From contig JASPKZ010000422.1 of assembly GCA_030220185.1 (NCBI GenBank), forward strand, positions 248,001 to 312,000: a stretch of 64,000 bases of DNA, read 5' to 3'. The DNA is from Diploptera punctata. Taxonomy: Eukaryota > Arthropoda > Insecta > Blattodea > Blaberidae. The translations under genes and the position numbers were made by a program. Positions within the stretch are counted from its first letter, which is position 1. The number at the start of each line of letters is the position of its first letter. Positions 43,853 through 54,180 of this stretch are shown here, piece after piece. Below the pieces are notes generated by a model. That model was not told the DNA's origin and made no database searches. It saw nothing but the letters and a program-made list of their open reading frames with translations.

Positions 43853-44115
43853 TTGTGAACACCGATCCAATGTGGCTTAAATGCTTGAATGGTTGACACT
43901 TGTACTTCCGTACTGTACTTTGTAGCAGAAGTGAACTCATTAAAAATTAACATAGAGATTTGACTCTGTGGACTTCTTTTTTACAGCAAAGAAATAACAT
44001 TTTGGATTTTACGTATAATTGCTTTATTACTTATTTATTTACACATTTCATAATATTTGGTTACATATTTATGTACATATTTCTTAATTTGATGTTACAT
44101 AAAATCCGGGCCCTA

Positions 44116-44248
44116 GTTATAACTTATAACAAAGATGGACTTAAATATTTAATATAGAAAGGAATTGTGGCTGCTACTAGAGTATATTTTCTCCTTGTGC
44201 CATTATTAAGAAGTTAATCAGTCTCTAGGACATTAAAATTATAATTAC
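44116..44248. other. Short spacer, no gene seen
   Basis: Sequence between the hAT end and the Helitron derivative. Confidence 0.4.
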
Positions 44249-45093
44249 CTAGCTAACACCCCGGCGTGCGCTGCTACTCCGTAATAAATGAAAATTAATG
44301 TGATTTTATTTTTAGTTGAATAAGCGAGAGGAAAAATAATTATAAATTTATATTTTTTAGATATCCTGTGCTGATTACCCAGCGTTGCCCGGGAATCTAC
44401 TTATTCCGATCTACTTGACATAAATGTGCTGAAATACGAAAATTAATGTGTTTTATGTCTAGTTAAATAAGTATAAGGAAAAACATTATATCGTAATTAT
44501 TTTTAGATACCCCGTGCTGTTTACCCGGTATTGTCCGGGAATCTACCCATCCCGATCTTCTTGGCATGAATGAGCTGAAAGACAAAAATTAACGTACTTC
44601 TTATGATTATTTGAATAAGTAAAATGAATAACAATTATAAATGTATATCGTAATTATTTTAAGATTCCCTGTACTGATTACCCGGTGTTACCCGGAAATC
44701 TACTTATCTCCATCTTCTTGACATTAATGAGCTAAAAGACTAAATTCGTTATTGTGAGTTATCCGTAAAAAGAATGCCCGCCATGTGCTGCTATGCTTGC
44801 ACAGGAATCTACGTACTTGTCTCGATCTTCTTGGCATCAATGAAAGACAAAAATGGTTATTGTGAGCTATCCGTAAGATATATTTTGAGATATTCAATTT
44901 TGTATACATTAATTATGTGTATTTGTTATGGTTTATGCAGCGTAAGCCATTTAAGCGTCCAAAAAACTACCTTTTTCACGTTTTCCACTACAAAGGGCGA
45001 TTTTATAGGGTGTAGGAGTTGAGTATCACAACTCTCTTATAGCCTATGTCCATCCCGAGAATCTCCTGAACATTTTGCAAAAAGCCGCATCAA
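44249..45093 (-). mobile_element. Minus-strand Helitron derivative with internal tandem units
   Basis: 44885-45090 is the inverted counterpart of 18540-18745 inside a Helitron (GTGTAGGAGTTGAGTATCAC, CACTACAAAGGGCGATTTTA). The opposite end shows CTAG at 44249-44252 with an eroded CAGC...GC hairpin just inside. Between them are about 4-5 units of 110-155 bp, each with a (G)TGCTGATTACCCGG-like start, GGGAATCTACTTATCCCGAT and TCTTCTTGGCATCAATGAG, at about 44364, 44507, 44664 and 44776. No coding. Confidence 0.65.
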
Positions 45094-45733
45094 TAGGGCG
45101 TCCATAATATTTTCAATGTAAAAGGGGACATATACAAGAAATATAGGAAAACCTGGGTCATTTTAAAAAAAGGTGGGGACATTAATAAAATATTAAAAAA
45201 AATAGTTGTTTTTTTTACCGCGACATTGTTGCCAATACAAATTTATAAGAATCAACCATTCACAAATAAAAAACCACTAAAGTCATTGTTTATTAACGTT
45301 TAAAAATATTTATTTATCACTGCAAGGGGTATAAAAATCCACTAACTAAATCTCTTTCATCCAAGTTAAAATTGTGTTTCTCCATCGCCAAATTACCAGA
45401 ATCAGCAGGAAATCTGAGACATTGGCCGCAGTGACCACGGATTGACAATTTGGAAAATGTATCAGTTACCAACATATGAGTGTAAAAAAAAACAAAGATT
45501 TAGAACAAACAGTGCATCGTGGTCATACAACTGGCGCTTTCTAACGTTCATATTTATAATTACATAATAAAGAACAAAACGAAAGTCGTCATTTATAAAT
45601 ACATTGACAAAGCATCATCCTAAAAGCGGGGCATTTTAGCATCCCCAAGAAAACTTTCGGGACAGGGGATCATTTTCAAAAAAAAAAAAAAAAAAAGGAC
45701 TGTCCCGGGAAAAAGGGACGAATGGACACCCTA
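45094..45733. mobile_element. 640-bp TIR MITE, hAT-like ends
   Basis: Left TAGGGCGTCCATAATATTTT, right GGGACGAATGGACACCCTA. The outer 13 bases pair with one or two mismatches. TAGGGTGTCCA-type ends are common in hAT MITEs. No clear 8-bp duplication. It carries an A-run at 45680-45697. It directly abuts the truncated Helitron derivative. Confidence 0.6.
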
Positions 45734-45749
45734 AACCTAAAACGAATAT

Positions 45750-46035
45750 TTAAAATAATCTAGCGGTTGATGTTCAACAATGAAACTCAGAATATGCTAT
45801 TAAGATAAATCGAGGTAGATATTGTCCTAAACTCAGCGAAATCTGATCATTAGAAGTGGGGTTCTACCTGAGATTCGAAATTAAAAATTACTAGCAAGCG
45901 GTTTGGTTAGTCGTAATGTATACCGTACAGTTTAATTTAATTTTAACGTAATTTTCTTTCAACTTGTTAAATTAAATGATAAAAACACGCGTTTCATTTA
46001 TTTAGGCGTAGCAGCGCACGCTGGGTGTATAATAA
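45750..46035 (+). repeat. Helitron-associated module, plus orientation
   Basis: GAGGTAGATATTGTCCTAAA, GAAGTGGGGTTCTACCTGAG and GTAGCAGCGCACGCTGGGTG are the inverted counterpart of 2829-3065. CAGCGCACGCTG can fold as the terminal hairpin. Confidence 0.55.
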
Positions 46036-46543
46036 TTGAGAGGACGATACTATTAGGAGTGTTATTTCAAGATATGGACTAGATATCACTAATTAAAATA
46101 AGAATATTGAATTAGATTGATCATGTAAACAAACGATACGGATAGAAAGTTGAAACACAGTTATTTTCCAGTTATTAAGTCTAAGAATAGATAGTGGGAT
46201 AATGCAAATCAGGATCTGGTGATCGGAGGAATATGTTAATACTTTAAAAAATTAATTTTGAACCACAGTTGAGGTTACTGCTGAAAAGGTTCAACAGTAC
46301 ATGTGATCTCATCCGCACTCAGCAAAGTAAAATTTCATTAAAACAATTGAAAGTCTTTTGGAATATGTTCCATCATCAGCAGTTAAAATGGTATCATGTT
46401 GATTGAACATTCTACGAAAGGCCTTTAGTGTTTAATGAAATTTACTTTGTTCAGGACGAGTGAGATCTCAGGTACTTGTTTCATTATTTAACTTTTAAGG
46501 AAGAATGTACATTTGAGTGCAAAATCATTGGATTGGAATATTT
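46036..46543. other. Intergenic DNA, no gene seen
   Basis: No recognisable feature before the satellite. Confidence 0.4.
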
Positions 46544-47671
46544 TTAGGTTTATTGAGCTTGGAGGGCTGTAAGGTCAAATTAGTAATAATTCACAGGTGT
46601 TAGGTTTATTGAGCTTGGAGGGCTGTAAGGTCAAATTAGTAATAATTCACAGGTGTTAGGTTTATTGAGCTTGGAGGGCTGTAAGGTCAAATTAGTAATA
46701 ATTCACAGGTGTTAGGTTTATTGAGCTTGGAGGGCTGTAAGGTCAAATTAGTAATAATTCACAGGTGTTAGGTTTATTGAGCTTGGAGGGCTGTAAGGTC
46801 AAATTAGTAATAATTCACAGGTGTTAGGTTTATTGAGCTTGGAGGGCTGTAAGGTCAAATTAGTAATAATTCACAGGTGTTAGGTTTATTGAGCTTGGAG
46901 GGCTGTAAGGTCAAATTAGTAATAATTCACAGGTGTTAGGTTTATTGAGCTTGGAGGGCTGTAAGGTCAAATTATAGTAATAATTCACAGGTGTTAGGTT
47001 TATTGAGCTTGGAGGGCTGTAAGGTCAAATTAGTAATAATTCACAGGTGTTAGGTTTATTGAGCTTGGAGGGCTGGGGCTGTAAGGTCAAATTAGTAATA
47101 ATTCACAGGTGTTAGGTTTATTGAGCTTGGAGGGCTGTAAGGTCAAATTAGTAATAATTCACAGGTGTTAGGTTTATTGAGCTTGGAGGGCTGTAAGGTC
47201 AAATTAGTAATAATTCACAGGTGTTAGGTTTATTGAGCTTGGAGGGCTGTAAGGTCAAATTAGTAATAATTCACAGGTGTTAGGTTTATTGAGCTTGGAG
47301 GGCTGTAAGGTCAAATTAGTAATAATTCACAGGTGTTAGGTTTATTGAGCTTGGAGGGCTGTAAGGTCAAATTAGTAATAATTCACAGGTGTTAGGTTTA
47401 TTGAGCTTGGAGGGCTGTAAGGTCAAATTAGTAATAATTCACAGGTGTTAGGTTTTTTGAGCTTGGAGGGCTGTAAGGTCAAATTAGTAATAATTCACAG
47501 GTGTTAGGTTTATTGAGCTTGGAGGGCTGTAAGGTCAAATTAGTAATAATTCACAGGTGTTAGGTTTATTGAGCTTGGAGGGCTGTAAGGTCAAATTAGT
47601 AATAATTCACAGGTGTTAGGTTTATTGAGCTTGGAGGGCTGTAAGGTCAAATTAGTAATAATTCACAGGTG
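46544..47671. repeat. 56-bp satellite, 20 tandem copies
   Basis: The unit contains TTAGGTTTATTGAGCTTGGA, GGGCTGTAAGGTCAAATTAG and TAATAATTCACAGGTG. Twenty head-to-tail copies are almost identical. Exceptions are a 2-bp insertion near 46973, a 6-bp insertion near 47077 and one A-to-T change near 47455. The homogeneity implies recent expansion or gene conversion. No open frame spans it. Confidence 0.98.
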
Positions 47672-47691
47672 TTAACTCTTATAAATATGAT

Positions 47692-47811
47692 ATTCCTCCT
47701 CTACTGCATACATACGGTCACAGGGAAATTTATTCCTCCTCTACTGCATACATACGGTCACAGGGAAATTTATTCCTCCTCTACTGCATACATACGGTCA
47801 CAGGGAAATTT
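47692..47811. repeat. 40-bp repeat, three identical copies
   Basis: ATTCCTCCTCTACTGCATAC followed by ATACGGTCACAGGGAAATTT, three perfect tandem copies, 20 bp downstream of the 56-bp satellite. Confidence 0.97.
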
Positions 47812-47835
47812 ATTATGGAAAATAAATGAGTAAGT

Positions 47836-48010
47836 ATTATCGTCTCACTTTGATGGTTGTCAGTTTATATAAAAGCGGGTGCCGCGCGACAATGCTTGAC
47901 AATGATTAACATGCGGAATTATTGTAGTGGCGGTAGTCGGCATCTTTATATATAACAGCTGCGGGGAAACAAAGCGAGCCGCTGGACAACCATCACAGTG
48001 AGACGATAAT
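47836..48010. mobile_element. 175-bp TIR MITE
   Basis: 26-bp terminal inverted repeats (ATTATCGTCTCACTTTGATG / CATCACAGTGAGACGATAAT) with one mismatch enclose a GC-richer centre. The target duplication is uncertain and no relative was seen here. Confidence 0.75.
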
Positions 48011-48269
48011 GTTTTATTTAACGACATCCTTTAACGTCAGGTATTAGCGTCTCAGTCAAACCTGAACGTGAAAGATCCAAAAACGTTTTCTAAGATGCAT
48101 TTTATTTTAAGCCTGAGTTTCTTTTACATTCCATACATTTACAGGACACAACCCACACTCACACAACAGGACAAACTCACAGTCAGCCATTTTTACGTCC
48201 TGAAAAATGCATCACCCCCCGCCGGGTTTGAACCCAGGAAGAAAAGTAAATAAGTAGTAAAAGGAACGT
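48011..48269. other. Short intergenic stretch
   Basis: GCCGGGTTTGAACCCAGGAA at 48222-48241 is a minus-strand B-box-like scrap. The 61-codon frame at 48068-48253 has no domain. Confidence 0.4.
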
Positions 48270-48560
48270 CTTTTGTCAGAGCTTCTGACTACAGTTCATG
48301 GGGTCTTGGGTTCGATTCTCGGTCAAACTATGGGCATTTTTTCTTAAAGAGAATTCTTGTGGTCGTCCATGATCTGAAATTTAGGTTTAACGACTCTACT
48401 GGCGCTTCATTATCATTTATCACTCATCATACAATCGTTGGTAACGTAACTCCGCCTTTCAGCGCACCGATCTCAGAACTGGGTGTTAAAATTCCGCTAA
48501 TGCCAGGAGACAATACCTGACAATTCTTAAGACAACTTGGTCGTATTGGAGAAAAAGAGA
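48270..48560 (+). mobile_element. SINE, head B joined to beta tail
   Basis: Head: CTGACTACAGTTCATGGGGT then CTTGGGTTCGATTCTCGGTC (B box). Tail: TTTAGGTTTAACGACTCTAC, GGTAACGTAACTCCGCCTTT, GCTAATGCCAGGAGACAATA. The same head-tail combination is on the minus strand at 50640-50975. Confidence 0.8.
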
Positions 48561-49671
48561 TACAATTTTGAATTACCGCAATTGTTTTCACTTTAACTTA
48601 ATTCGGTAATAGAGGGGCAAAAACCCTTAATAATTACCGTACGGATAGTGTAATGTGTTAGTACCTCTGTAATGTGCAAAATAGCTAACCTTTTTCATGT
48701 GGTAGATTCTTCATATTTTTTCTAGCACATTTATGAATTTTACATCAATTTTCTTATAATTGGAACGGATAAATTTCTAAATTAGTTTTGGGGTGAAAAT
48801 TAACTTTTTAACTAATTTTAATTAATTCTGTATAACAGATTAAATATGCAATTGAACCAGCGATGTACCTGTTACAATTTTATCGAATTTGACTCAGGCT
48901 GTAGTATTTGAGATTAATATTCCCGAGTTCAAATCTACGTTTACCCCCCCCCCCCCCCGCTCCTAGCATTCCTCAATCATCAAGTCAAATGCTGGGTTGG
49001 AGATGAGGAGTCATTTCATCGTAATCACCATTTCTTTATTATTGTTTAAACACGTGTACGAACACTTAAATGCACAATATACAGTATATCAACTTACTTG
49101 ATACAACCAAAGATTCTAGGCGCGTGGTATTAAAGCGTCTATAAGTGAACATTAAATAAAAATAAAGCGTATAAATATATTTCATTGCATTGTTTTGGTG
49201 AATTAAGAAAGTATCGTAAGTGATGGCAAACAAAAAAAAAAAATGAGTTGAGTAATGTGATTGGTTGGAATTCGTGATGTTCTTATACTGGATAGGTAAT
49301 TGATTCAAGAACTATACAGTTGTAGAAAATTTCCGTAAATACAAAAAATGACAGGTCCTAATTACTATAATGGTATAGGGTAGTAACTTTGGGTCTCAGG
49401 TGTATGTAACGGTAGAATTTTCGAGTTTTTTGACATAAAAATGTTAGAATAAGTAATGAGGTATGTAAATTAGCCAATAGGCTGCATAGTGAACTCCATT
49501 AATGCAAGCTCCCTTCAAAGGGACATTCTGCTTTGTGTACCACCCCTAACATTTCCCTTTCAAACAGATCTCTGACGTCAGCGGTGTCTTGAGTTTTGAA
49601 TCTATTAACATGTGTAATGTTACGGCCAATTTGATTATTCCCAACACTCCACATGTAAAATTGTAAGAGGT
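48561..49671. other. AT-rich DNA with a C15 run, no gene seen
   Basis: (C)15 at 48944-48958. A minus-strand 80-codon frame at 49066-49308 has no domain. Confidence 0.45.
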
Positions 49672-49892
49672 ACATCGCATATGAAGTGGTGTTGCTTGTT
49701 AGTTACAGTAGCTTCAACCACGCTGGTCTCTCCTGTTGTTAAAGAGACATCATTCTGAATAAGGATTAAAGAAACTCGTAATAACATCGCATATGAAGTG
49801 GTGTTGCTTGTTAGTTACAGTAGCTTCAACCACGCTGGTCTCTCCTGTTAAAGAGACATCATTCTGAATAAGGATTAAAGAAACTCGTAATA
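49672..49892. repeat. Tandem duplication of 112/109 bp
   Basis: ACATCGCATATGAAGTGGTG through GAAACTCGTAATA occurs twice in tandem. The only difference seen is loss of one GTT in the second copy, so it is recent. A SINE starts just after. Confidence 0.97.
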
Positions 49893-49907
49893 AAAAATAT
49901 ATATCTT

Positions 49908-50080
49908 GTTCTGTGGTCTCGGGGTATCATCTTTGCCTTCTAACGCAGCGGTCCCGGGTTTGATTGCCAGTAGGGGCAAGTTTCCTGGGTGATGGTTTTC
50001 TCAGGGTTTTTACTCACCTAGACATATGCCAAGAAACTTTCAGGCTAAAATGGTTCCAAACATCTGTCATCACAATCATC
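49908..50080 (+). mobile_element. Diverged SINE S2
   Basis: CTGTGGTCTCGGGGTATCAT, GCGGTCCCGGGTTTGATTGC, then GGTTTTCTCAGGGTTTTTAC and the CATCTGTCATCACAATCATC stretch. The tail is lost or decayed. A 34-codon overlap with the frame at 49964-50206 is not a gene. Confidence 0.75.
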
Positions 50081-50625
50081 ATATACGACATGTGTGTGTG
50101 TGAGTTTCGTCTTAATGTTGTGTTATCTCGGAGGAAATCTCTGACATTGAGCTCGTCACTTATTCGGGGAGGCTCTCTATGTCTTTTTGTGACCAAAAAT
50201 GTATAATTTGTATGTGATCCACATTTAGAATCCTCTCCCGACAGGTCGTGCCTCTGTAAGGCCCAGGTTGCATGTTGATACCGAAGTTAACCTTTGATAA
50301 AGAATATCTAATTCTGATTACCTGACATTAACATTTTTATGTTTTGTAGGTATGAAAAATATGAACCGATTGCTACAGTTTTCACTGGAACTAAGGCAGG
50401 ATTGTGACATTTTTAGGGCGCTTTATTCACTATATGATGAAACTCTGAAGCAAATTCAATAAAAAAATAATTTGAAAATCATATTATCGTAAATAGTTTT
50501 TAAAAAATCACCTTTTAAAGTTAAAATTATAGGATCTCAAGCTATCCTAGAATCAAAATACTGCAATACAACAATATATATTATACATTTTTTGTATAAT
50601 GACTGCTTGTTAAAATTTCATTTTC
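50081..50625. other. AT-rich DNA, no gene seen
   Basis: Nothing recognisable. Confidence 0.4.
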
Positions 50626-50975
50626 ATATTTATTATTATTATTATTATTATTTTATTATTTGTCTAATGCCACCAGGTTGTCTATTATGACATTTCTGGT
50701 TTTCTCCCCTGGCATTGGCGTAATTGTAATCCATTTCTTAGGTTGGGTCACCTGGAAGACGGAGTTAAGTTACCCCGATTATATGATATGTGATAAATCA
50801 TAATGAAGCGGCAGGAGATTTCTTAACCTAAACTTATCCTAAATTCCAGACCATGAGCAATCACAGGAATAATTCTCAAGGAAAAATTACTATGGTTTGA
50901 CCGGAATCGAATCCGGAACCTCATGAACTGTACTCAGAAACGCTGACCACTAGCCCATCAGGCTGGTCTTCTTAT
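50626..50975 (-). mobile_element. SINE, head B plus beta tail (minus)
   Basis: Read on the minus strand: GACCAGCCTGATGGGCTAGT, GGTTCCGGATTCGATTCCGG (B box), TTTAGGATAAGTTTAGGTTA, then the beta tail (CCAATGCCAGGGGAGAAAAC, CATAATAGACAACCTGGTGG) ending at an (ATT)n tract (about 50630-50660). Confidence 0.8.
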
Positions 50976-51094
50976 TTATTATAGAAGTTGAGAAAACTAA
51001 CTGCACCTCAATATAGGGATGTGAAGACCAAACTCCAGTTATCTAAAAAATAATTTAGGCTGAATGATATCTACATATATTTAAAGTTGTTGCA

Positions 51095-51402
51095 TCCACC
51101 CCATGGGTGATAGCCCAGAAGGTCATTGGCCTACTAGCCGGTTAATATCGACTTGTCACCTACAGAAGTAGAAGATCATCTAGCCAGTAAGGGGGTGAGA
51201 TGTGATCAGCATTATAGCTGGCTTTTTTCGACACGGAGCCGTTACATATCGCAGCTAACCAAATTCCTGACGATGTTGTTCACATACTGGCTGAAATTCC
51301 ACGAGAACATTTTTTCCTCCATGCGGACTTTAACCAGAGCAAGTCTCGTAGTTTTGCATCAAGACATAATTTCTTAAACCATTCGGCTATATGCTCCCTT
51401 AA
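51095..51402 (-). mobile_element. SINE S1, diverged, minus strand
   Basis: Minus strand: GGGAGCATATAGCCGAATGG, TTTAAGAAATTATG, CTCTGGTTAAAGTCCGC (B-box region), CAGCCAGTATGTGAACAACA, GTAACGGCTCCGTGTCG, AGCCAGCTATAATGC. Collinear with 19925-20338. Confidence 0.75.
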
Positions 51403-51561
51403 TTAACACAAAAAAGATGTCATGTAGTTAGAACCTAAGATATAATTATTTGATTGCGTGTTTCTTTCTACCATCCTCACAACCTTCTCCCATTAAGTTA
51501 GGTATTCTCTGACGGCTTCTATGTCAGGGTTTGAGCTCTCGTTTTACAAACGCTACCTATA
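51403..51561. other. Short spacer, no gene seen
   Basis: AT-rich. Confidence 0.35.
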
Positions 51562-51564
51562 TTA

Positions 51565-52084
51565 CATTGAGCAACAAAAAAACTTTTTTTTATCAGAAAG
51601 AAAAACATGCGATTCTGATAGTATTTTTTCTCTTGAATTCAAGTATATCGGTTTTTCTCCATCACGCAAGGTTTCCGAGAGGCAGGAATTTATAATTTCA
51701 AACACTTCAATATTTTCTACATTCGTAACTACAAAATATTCGAACATTCGGACTCACCTAGAAAGTAAGAAATGACCATTTTTTCTGCTATATTTCGCCT
51801 GTGGAGCATCCCTCTTGATGGTCCAATAATAATCGGCCAGCATATTAGGATATCTCTTTTCCATAGCTGAAACCATTTGAGTTAGAACATTTGGTTTTAT
51901 TTTACAATTACAATGGAAATGGACAAAAAAAAAACGTTTATTAGAAAATAATTATTTAAATCCATTAATTGAAATTGAAATAAAATGATGGAGAAATTCC
52001 GAATACGTATTTGAAAACACGATAAAAAAATTGCATTCAGTACAACTATTGGTACTCATGAGACAAAAATCATATTCACCAGTG
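51565..52084 (-). mobile_element. CACTG-TIR DNA element (CMC/CACTA-like), copy B
   Basis: On the minus strand it begins CACTGGTGAATATGATTTTT and ends TTTGTTGCTCAATG, flanked by TAA on both sides (plus-strand TTA at 51562-51564 and 52085-52087). The left 100 bp and right 150 bp match copy A, including GAGTACCAATAGTTGTACT, CGTGTTTTCAAATACGTATT and TTGCGTGATGGAGAAAAACC. The middle holds a C-terminal fragment of the element's protein rather than the N-terminal piece in copy A. Thus the two copies are different internal deletions of one parent. Confidence 0.78.
51770..51876 (-). pseudogene. C-terminal fragment of the same uncharacterised arthropod protein
   Basis: From the ATG at 51876 the minus strand reads MVSAMEKRYPNMLADYYWTI and then KRDAPQAKYSRKNGHFL. 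I recall the AMEKRY...NMLADY.W...RD.P...Y.RK pattern as the C-terminal end of the widespread arthropod hypothetical protein whose N-terminal part is at 7914-8208. Compared with my memory of the family, a few residues appear missing between KRY and NML. Only about 37 residues remain and no enzyme motif is visible. The open frames recorded around 51521-51775 on both strands cover element terminal sequence and are not genes. The link to the N-terminal fragment rests on the shared element ends. Confidence 0.55.
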
Positions 52085-52264
52085 TTATTTTAGATGGAAC
52101 TATGGTGATCTTATTCTGTTTTGTAAACTAGATTCATGACTTCAAGAGCGTCGCCAGAATTTTTCTTAAAGGGTGGGGGCAAAATCAGCATCGTTCCAAA
52201 TTACATGATTCCTAGTCTCATAGAGTTATTTGAACTCGTTATATATACTTTGATATTAAATGTA

Positions 52265-52400
52265 GGGGTAATGTTGTTACATCGGGCACAGCGGGCCTGG
52301 ATTCGATTCCCGTGCGATATGTTTGCATTGTGCTTTTTTTCGTAACCTGTAAGAAGAAAGCGGGAGACCTTTAAGGTCCTCAAACACCATTTGGCCATCA
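52265..52400 (+). mobile_element. Diverged S2-like SINE head
   Basis: CAGCGGGCCTGGATTCGATT and CCCGTGCGATATG, then CGTAACCTGTAAGAAGAAAG and CCATTTGGCCATCAC, in the order of the S2 SINEs. Confidence 0.65.
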
Positions 52401-53239
52401 CAATGAATAACCCTATCATCTTCGTGAATGTCTCAAATCTTCATGTTGTCTCGGAAGTGACCCTGAAATTGTGGTCATCACTTTCCATACCAAAAAAGGC
52501 ATGTATGGTCAAAAATATATGGTCAAAAATGCATGTATGTGATTCACAATTAATCCTTTCATGTTATTGTGTCTGTTTGCAGCCCTGTGACGTGGGACGT
52601 GAAAATCTATGTAAAAATATTTACAAATGGAGAGGTTAAACTAAGAGAACAAATATTGATTATTAATATTGCGACATTAATTTAAATAACTATACTGTAA
52701 CTTTAAAGTCCCAAAACATTTAAAAATACTTCAATCTACATAAGTATGAAGTGACCCTGCGTTCCAGGGAGATTGTAGCCCACATTTTCTGTCATTTGCA
52801 TAATAGTTGACGAAAACACTGAAGCATCTCAAATAGGAAATTCAACTCGACCGGCAATCGAACCCAGACCATTGTGTGGCAACTATGTTACTCCTAGATG
52901 ATAACTATGGTTAAGGTTCCTTTATTTTAATCAAATGATTATATACATTTTAGGTTACGCCTTGTAGTATGTAAAACATAGTAAATATGTACCAAGAAAA
53001 CCTGTCACTCCTATTGAATTACTGTGGAAGAACGTCGAATAAAACGCTACAGCCAACCGACCAACCAATCAACCTTGCCTTTCTGGGATTCAGTCTGATT
53101 TTTAATCGTTATATCATAGATGAGGTAATATTATGTAAGGTGTAATTTACTAGTATTACAACAAAACATGGTGTATAGTAATGCTATATATATCTATGTT
53201 AATTTACTTAATTTACTTCTGTAAATAAAACATTCTCAT
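52401..53239. other. Intergenic DNA with tRNA-like scrap
   Basis: 52840-52900 on the minus strand has GGTCTGGGTTCGATTGCCGG, a B-box-like tRNA-derived head of an unidentified SINE. No gene. Confidence 0.45.
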
Positions 53240-53988
53240 AAGTAATGCCACGAATGATTTCCAAATTATCGATAAATTCACGACTCACGAAGTGAGGAGT
53301 GAATTTATCTAGAGAACTTGCAAATCAAGAGTGGCATTTGTTAGGACTGTTTAACGAATAAAATTAAGCTGTTTACTCACAAATCATTATTTAAATATAG
53401 TTATTTTAAAATATATATATAATGTAAACGGCGATGTTTGAAAACAAATGAGAAACGATTGGTACGCTTCATTTGCTTCTTTTCTTCGTCACTGCAACCA
53501 GATCATATTATTTATTGCCAAAGGAACGCAATATTATAGTGGAGGAAAAATGAAACACATCAAACTGTATATTAATTAATTTCTGGTGTCCTATGATGTA
53601 AATATGACAATTATATTTTTCTGGAAAAAAATACATTTAAGAAAGTGCAAACAGTGGTTTCTTTTTTTTGGTGGTATAATCAATTGCTACAAATGTTTTT
53701 ATATTAACTCCCGCATGCGGTATGTGTTGACATTCATGCACTATATATACAATCTGGTAGCCGTATTTCTTAGGGGGTAGGTCACTGCAAAATAATGCTA
53801 TCTTAGGGGGTAGGTCGCTGCAAAATAATGCTATCACCTATTCAGAATGTTAAAAAGGAGGTGTTTTTTTTATTATGATAAACTTTAGTTGGTAAATTCT
53901 AGGCGAAACACGACTGTGATTGGTTGTAAATAAAAAATCATTGAAATGTGAATGGTCATTGACTCCCATTTGGGGCATGAGTTAGTCA
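53240..53988 (+). repeat. Dispersed ~0.8-kb repeat, copy B
   Basis: Collinear with 5866-6665. It contains a private 33-bp tandem duplication at 53768-53833 (TCTTAGGGGGTAGGTCACTG). Noncoding. Confidence 0.78.
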
Positions 53989-54084
53989 TTGAAAATGCTT
54001 TCTTGTTATAGAAGCTGTATGATGGCACTTCGAGCGATGTCCCGCTGTCTCTTAGGATAGAGAATTCTATAAGGGAAGAAAAAA

Positions 54085-54180
54085 TAGCACTGGGAGCCTG
54101 AGTAGCGAAGATGATATCGCGCTAATGTTTAGAGTTAGAGCCTCGGGTTCAAATCCTGGTTTAGGCGTTAATTTTTCTTT
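54085..54180 (+). mobile_element. tRNA-like SINE head
   Basis: GGGAGCCTGAGTAGCGAAGA and CGGGTTCAAATCCTGGTTTA (B box) in tRNA-like spacing, followed by a T-rich tract. No intact tRNA cloverleaf is claimed. Confidence 0.5.

Larger units (their letters stand above)
41614..44115 (+). mobile_element. hAT transposon, ~2.5 kb, with nested SINE
   Basis: Terminal inverted repeats TAGAGCCCGGATTTTATGTA (left) and TTACATAAAATCCGGGCCCT then A (right), 20 of 21 matching. They enclose a SINE (41737-42124) and a hAT transposase pseudogene. hAT elements normally make 8-bp duplications; the flanks (ATAAC shared) are too eroded to call one. Confidence 0.8.

Noticed and set aside
46544..47671. CRISPR-like array
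   Set aside because: The 56-bp unit repeats directly with no variable spacers, in a eukaryotic context. It is a satellite.
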